Shown: piece by piece, positions 15,877-18,973 of the stretch
Layout: every line of letters starts with the position of its first letter
Numbering within the stretch: position 1 is the stretch's first letter
From: Pseudomonadota bacterium
GTDB taxonomy: Bacteria; Pseudomonadota; Alphaproteobacteria; Acetobacterales; Acetobacteraceae
DNA: 18,973 bases
Assembly: GCA_021807975.1 (NCBI GenBank)
Contig: JAKBCJ010000033.1
Location: 1-18,973, forward strand
Reading direction: 5' to 3'
The notes under the pieces: model-generated
Databases searched by the model: none
The model's input: only the letters and a program-made list of their open reading frames with translations
Told to the model about the DNA's origin: nothing
Made by a program: the position numbers and the translations under genes

Positions 15877-17739
15877 ATGTCCCTGCTTGTCATTTCCGGC
15901 GCCGTCATCCGCATGGGCGGCCGCGTGCTGCTGAACGAAGCCGACCTGACGATCGACCCCGGCCGTCGTATCGGGCTGGTCGGTCGCAACGGCGCCGGGA
16001 AATCCACCCTGCTGAAAGCCATCGCCGGGGAACTCGCGCTGGACGGCGGCGACATACGTCTGTCCTCCCGAGCCCGGATGGCGACCGTGCGCCAGGAAGC
16101 GCCCGAGGGGCCGATGTCGCTGCTGGAAACCGTGCTGCAAGGCGACCCGGAGCGGCTGGCCCTGCTGGCCGAAACCGAAACCGCCGAACCGCACCGGCTG
16201 GCCGAAATTCACGACCGGCTGGTCACCATCGGCGCCGACTCCGCCCCCGCCCGGGCGGCAACCATCCTGGCGGGCCTGGGCTTCGACGAAGCGGCGCAGG
16301 CGCGCCCGGTGGCGGAGTTCTCCGGCGGCTGGCGCATGCGCGTGGCGCTGGCGACCGCCCTGTTCGCCAACCCGGACCTGCTGCTGCTGGACGAGCCGAC
16401 CAACCACCTGGACCTGGAAGCGACGATGTGGCTGGAAAGCTGGCTCGCCCGCTTTCCCGGCGCGGCGCTGGTGGTCTCCCACGATCGCGGCCTGCTGGAT
16501 CGCGCGGTGCAGGCCATCGCCCATCTGGATAAGGGCAAGATTTCGCTGACACCCGGGGGGTTCGACGAATTCGTCCGCATCCGCACCGAACGCGCCATGC
16601 AGCAAACCCGCGCGGCGGAACGCGTGGCGGTGGAGCGGGCGCATATCCAATCGTTCATCGACAGATTCCGGGCGAAGGCCACCAAGGCCCGCCAGGCGCA
16701 GGCCCGCATCAAGGCGCTCGCCCGGCTGCCGCAAATCGATTCGGTGGTGGAGGACGCGCCAACGCACTTCAACTTCCCCGAACCGCAGCGCCTCGCCCCG
16801 CCGATCCTGGCTCTGGACCGGGTCGATATCGGCTACGGCACCACCCGCATCCTGAAGAATGTCAACCTGACGGTCGATATGGACGACCGGATCGCTCTGC
16901 TGGGGGCCAACGGCAACGGCAAATCCACCCTGGCGAAACTGCTGGCCGGGCGCCTGGAACAACTTGGCGGAGAAGTGCGCCGGGGGCCGAAACTGAAGGT
17001 CGGTTACTTCGCCCAGCACCAGACCGAGGAACTGGCGCTGTCGGAAAATCCGATCGACCACATGGCCCGCGCAATCCCCAACGCCCCCCCCCCCAAGCTG
17101 CGCGCGCAGTTGGCGCGGTTCGGGCTGGATGCGGATCGCGCGGAAACCCCCATCTCCAACCTGTCCGGCGGCGAGAAGGCCCGCTTGCTGCTGGCGCTCG
17201 CCACACGCGACGCCCCCCAGCTTCTGATCCTGGACGAACCGACGAACCATCTGGACATCGACGCCCGCGACGCGCTGGTGAAAGCCCTGTCGGACTTTCA
17301 GGGCGCGGTGCTGCTGATCACCCACGACCCGAATCTGGTCGAACTGGTGGCGGATCGCCTGTGGCTGGTAGGCGATGGAACAGTAAAGCCGTTCGACGGC
17401 GACCTGGACGATTACCGAACCCTGCTGGTCGAACGCGCCCGCCCCGCCGCGAAAGCCGGCACCGTCACCCGCAAAGATGACCGGCGGGAACGCGCCGAGG
17501 CCCGGGCTGCCCTGGCGCCGATTCGCAAGAAGGCCCGGGACGCCGAAAAGCGTATCGCGCTGCTGGCGGCGGAACGCGCAAAAATAGAGGCCAAACTGGC
17601 CGATCCGGCGATCTATTCACCCGGCCGGAGCAGCGAGGTGACCGCAGCAAACACTCGCCTGGCAGCCATTGCCAAGGAATCCGCCGCCGCCGAGGAGGCC
17701 TGGCTGATGGCAGAGGAGGAACTGGAAGCGGCTTCGTAG
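15877..17739 (+). CDS. ABC-F family ATPase (Uup/YheS-like)
   Basis: This is a 620-residue soluble protein with two ABC ATPase domains and no membrane segments, characteristic of ABC-F translation factors that act at the ribosomal E site. Domain 1 has Walker A GRNGAGKST (36-44), signature FSGGWRMR (Ser149) and Walker B LLLLDEPTNHLDLE (Asp172, Glu173). A charged helical linker (about 235-310, FIDRFRAKATKARQAQARIK) corresponds to the P-site tRNA-interaction motif. Domain 2 has GANGNGKST (343-351), LSGGEKAR (Ser430) and LLILDEPTNHLDID (Asp453, Glu454). The Ala/Arg/Glu-rich C-terminal tail (about 510-620) is a coiled coil as in Uup/YheS. The ATG at 15877 matches the family start, without a clear Shine-Dalgarno. 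An 11-C run inside codons for APPPK (17084-17094) is a slippage-prone site. Convergent with the receiver gene. Confidence 0.94.
   Translation: MSLLVISGAVIRMGGRVLLNEADLTIDPGRRIGLVGRNGAGKSTLLKAIAGELALDGGDIRLSSRARMATVRQEAPEGPMSLLETVLQGDPERLALLAETETAEPHRLAEIHDRLVTIGADSAPARAATILAGLGFDEAAQARPVAEFSGGWRMRVALATALFANPDLLLLDEPTNHLDLEATMWLESWLARFPGAALVVSHDRGLLDRAVQAIAHLDKGKISLTPGGFDEFVRIRTERAMQQTRAAERVAVERAHIQSFIDRFRAKATKARQAQARIKALARLPQIDSVVEDAPTHFNFPEPQRLAPPILALDRVDIGYGTTRILKNVNLTVDMDDRIALLGANGNGKSTLAKLLAGRLEQLGGEVRRGPKLKVGYFAQHQTEELALSENPIDHMARAIPNAPPPKLRAQLARFGLDADRAETPISNLSGGEKARLLLALATRDAPQLLILDEPTNHLDIDARDALVKALSDFQGAVLLITHDPNLVELVADRLWLVGDGTVKPFDGDLDDYRTLLVERARPAAKAGTVTRKDDRRERAEARAALAPIRKKARDAEKRIALLAAERAKIEAKLADPAIYSPGRSSEVTAANTRLAAIAKESAAAEEAWLMAEEELEAAS
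17084..17094 (+). repeat. C11 homopolymer inside the ABC-F gene
   Basis: Eleven consecutive C residues encode part of Ala-Pro-Pro-Pro at about residues 403-406, between the second Walker A and its signature motif. Loss or gain of one C would truncate the second ATPase domain. It is also a likely site for sequencing error. Confidence 0.8.
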
Positions 17740-17762
17740 CCACCGGTTACTTCCCGCGCCAA

Positions 17763-17792
17763 TTATTTCATATGGCCGGTTATTTCATATGG
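17763..17792. repeat. 17-base-period tandem duplication
   Basis: TTATTTCATATGG occurs at 17763-17775 and again at 17780-17792 with CCGG between, in the 72-base gap between the convergent ABC-F and receiver genes. It is AT-rich against the GC-rich background and looks like a recent local duplication. No hairpin terminator is evident in this gap. Confidence 0.5.
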
Positions 17793-17811
17793 AACCAGCG
17801 CCTGCGACGTC

Positions 17812-18183
17812 CTATCCGGCCGAAACCGAGATGAACCGTAGAAGCTCTTGATGAGACATAGGTTTTTCCAGGACTGTCATTACACCCAGGCTGATTGCCT
17901 GACGCTCGATCTCAGCGTCGTGAACGCCTGTTATCAGTAGAGCCGGAATATGCACACCTTGCCGGGACAGCCGCTCGATCGTCTCGATGCCGGTCATCCG
18001 CGGCATATTCTGGTCGATGACCAAACAGGCAAGACGTTCGAACCGGGCGTTCGACAGGAAATCCATACCTGATCGGTAGGTTTCGACCTGATAGCCCATG
18101 GTTTCAAGAAGTCCGCCCAGGACGTCGCCCACATCGTTGTCGTCATCGATAACCGCCACGATGCCTGCATTACCCTTGTCCAT
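17812..18183 (-). CDS. Single-domain response regulator (receiver only)
   Basis: This is a 123-residue protein consisting of one CheY/FixJ-type receiver domain and no output domain. The acidic pocket is VAVIDDDNDV (Asp14, Asp15), the phosphoacceptor is Asp57 in CLVIDQNMPRMTG, the switch residue is Thr85 in LLITGVHD, and the conserved lysine is Lys107 in LEKPMSHQELL. It would be phosphorylated by a histidine kinase encoded elsewhere and act by protein-protein contact. The ATG at 18183 has AGGGGGA about eight bases upstream. No kinase gene is adjacent in this window. It is convergent with the ABC-F gene and divergent from the coiled-coil protein at the right edge. Confidence 0.92.
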   Translation of the reverse strand: MDKGNAGIVAVIDDDNDVGDVLGGLLETMGYQVETYRSGMDFLSNARFERLACLVIDQNMPRMTGIETIERLSRQGVHIPALLITGVHDAEIERQAISLGVMTVLEKPMSHQELLRFISVSAG

Positions 18184-18553
18184 GAATGCGTTCCCCCTCA
18201 GTCAACAACGCCGCAGCGACATTGTTTGATCCAGGTGCGATCCTAGCCGCCCCGCATAAACGGAATAAGCCATAAAGGGGATGATCACTTGCTATTGTAA
18301 GATTTGCGCAGTTGCTGTACATAGAGCGTCGGCGTCGATTCAGTCAGATTAACACAGAATTTAGAATTCTTCTGATAGCGTGTTCCTGGCCATTGCGCTA
18401 ACCGCATGAAAATATGCCTTTATGGCATGCATCCATGGATGTGCCGAACGAGTGACAACCACCCCGCACCGCTTAATTTATGATCCGGCCTGCGTCCAGG
18501 CCGCGGGATGGATCGTTATCGGCTCGGCGTTTCCAACCACCAGGTGATAACAC
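18184..18553. other. Divergent intergenic region upstream of the last gene
   Basis: These 370 bases separate the receiver gene (minus) from the partial gene at the right edge (plus), and no ORF in them is convincing. There is a perfect 12-base palindrome CATCCATGGATG (18430-18441), a nearby ATGCC-TTTAT-GGCAT stem, and a seven-pair hairpin CGGCCTG-CGTC-CAGGCCG (18486-18503) about 50 bases before the last gene. The stretch 18285-18420 is AT-rich and probably holds the promoters, which I cannot place exactly. Confidence 0.4.
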
Positions 18554-18973
18554 TTGTCTGAAAATGTGAAGCTTCGACTGGACCAACACTCCGGCGGCAC
18601 CCAGTCCGACCGATTGGCTCGCGGGACGGATCAAGCGGCCCCTACCGACTCCGAGCCGATCGATGAAGCCGAATCGCAAATGCGAAAGGCCCTCGGGCTT
18701 CTCGGCGAGGGCGCCCGGCACAGACAGGACCATCAACCAGACCGGATGGACCAGCCAAACCGCATGATGGGCGACCGTTTCAATGGCGGGCTCCATCGCC
18801 GCCGCTTCGTGCAGGATGGCGATATACCCGTCACAGTCCTGCGCCGCGAACCCGCGCATGAAGTGCCCGTCCACCGCGGCGCCGCGCCGTCCGCACTGCC
18901 CACCAGCAGCCGCCTACAACGCACCGAAGCCGCGCTGGCAGCCGAAACCGCCGCGCGGGAAAAGGCCGAACGC
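18554..18973 (+). CDS. Hypothetical coiled-coil protein, N-terminal part (cut by window end)
   Basis: This is the first 140 codons of a frame open to the last base. TTG 18554 is the likely start: a stop codon lies two codons upstream (18548-18550) and AGGTGA (18542-18547) sits six bases before it; GTG 18566 is the alternative. The protein begins MSENVKLRLDQHSGGTQ. It has an acidic EPIDEAESQMRKALGLLGEG segment, a basic block LHRRRFVQDGDIPVTVLRRE (about residues 81-100), and a heptad-like start SRLQRTEAALAAETAAREK that probably leads into a long coiled coil beyond the window. I recall very similar proteins from Acetobacteraceae genomes but know no function. There is no signal peptide or membrane segment, so it is probably cytosolic. 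Confidence 0.75.
   Translation, partial: MSENVKLRLDQHSGGTQSDRLARGTDQAAPTDSEPIDEAESQMRKALGLLGEGARHRQDHQPDRMDQPNRMMGDRFNGGLHRRRFVQDGDIPVTVLRREPAHEVPVHRGAAPSALPTSSRLQRTEAALAAETAAREKAER

Noticed and set aside
15271..17325. 684-residue minus-strand ORF opposite the FkbM and ABC-F genes
   Set aside because: It is an antisense shadow of two well-identified genes, with His/Gln/Arg-rich composition typical of the reverse frame of GC-rich coding DNA.
18473..18874. Minus-strand ORF at the right edge
   Set aside because: It overlaps the better-supported plus-strand coiled-coil gene and has no ribosome site or recognisable domain.

Overview
The window looks like chromosomal DNA from a GC-rich alphaproteobacterium. 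A glnB-glnA pair, the codon bias (third positions mostly G or C), and two lineage-type hypothetical proteins (a degenerate ORF near 13.7-14.3 kb and a partial coiled-coil protein at the right edge) make Acetobacteraceae/Rhodospirillales my best guess. That placement is inference from memory of similar proteins, not a database result.

Layout. Left edge (minus strand): the nitrogen-assimilation pair glnB (PII) -> glnA (glutamine synthetase, cut by the window start). A near-consensus sigma-54 promoter precedes glnB. From 1.6 to 5.6 kb lie two tightly packed convergent pairs: a class I/II PLP aminotransferase (+) facing a fold-type III PLP aldolase/dehydratase (-), then an SMP-30/gluconolactonase-type hydrolase (+) facing a DedA membrane protein (-). 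The aldolase and the SMP-30 protein are divergent and share a 130-base intergenic region. An AT-richer 467-base intergenic region leads to an OmpA-family porin with a very strong intrinsic terminator, followed by the adaptive-response regulator/DNA methyltransferase Ada.

The middle section holds a 486-base non-coding stretch, a TylF-like O-methyltransferase with lower GC (probably acquired), a small lipoprotein, and a minus-strand run of GST plus two MaoC-type hot-dog hydratase genes 14 bases apart. A PPP-type phosphatase starts divergently from the hydratases. Next comes about 1.5 kb without an intact gene (12829-14397). It contains a frameshifted pseudogene-like ORF, a candidate sigma-70 promoter, and a perfect 14-base direct repeat near both ends.

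The right part holds a rhodanese (-) divergent from an FkbM-type methyltransferase (+), an ABC-F ATPase carrying an 11-C homopolymer, a stand-alone response-regulator receiver (-), and a partial TTG-started coiled-coil protein running off the right edge.

Most genes are ordinary housekeeping or accessory genes. I found no convincing new multi-gene system. The most testable oddities are the sigma-54 control of glnBA, the gene-poor segment bounded by 14-base repeats with its double-framed ORF, the C11 tract in the ABC-F gene, and the lineage-restricted protein at the right edge.
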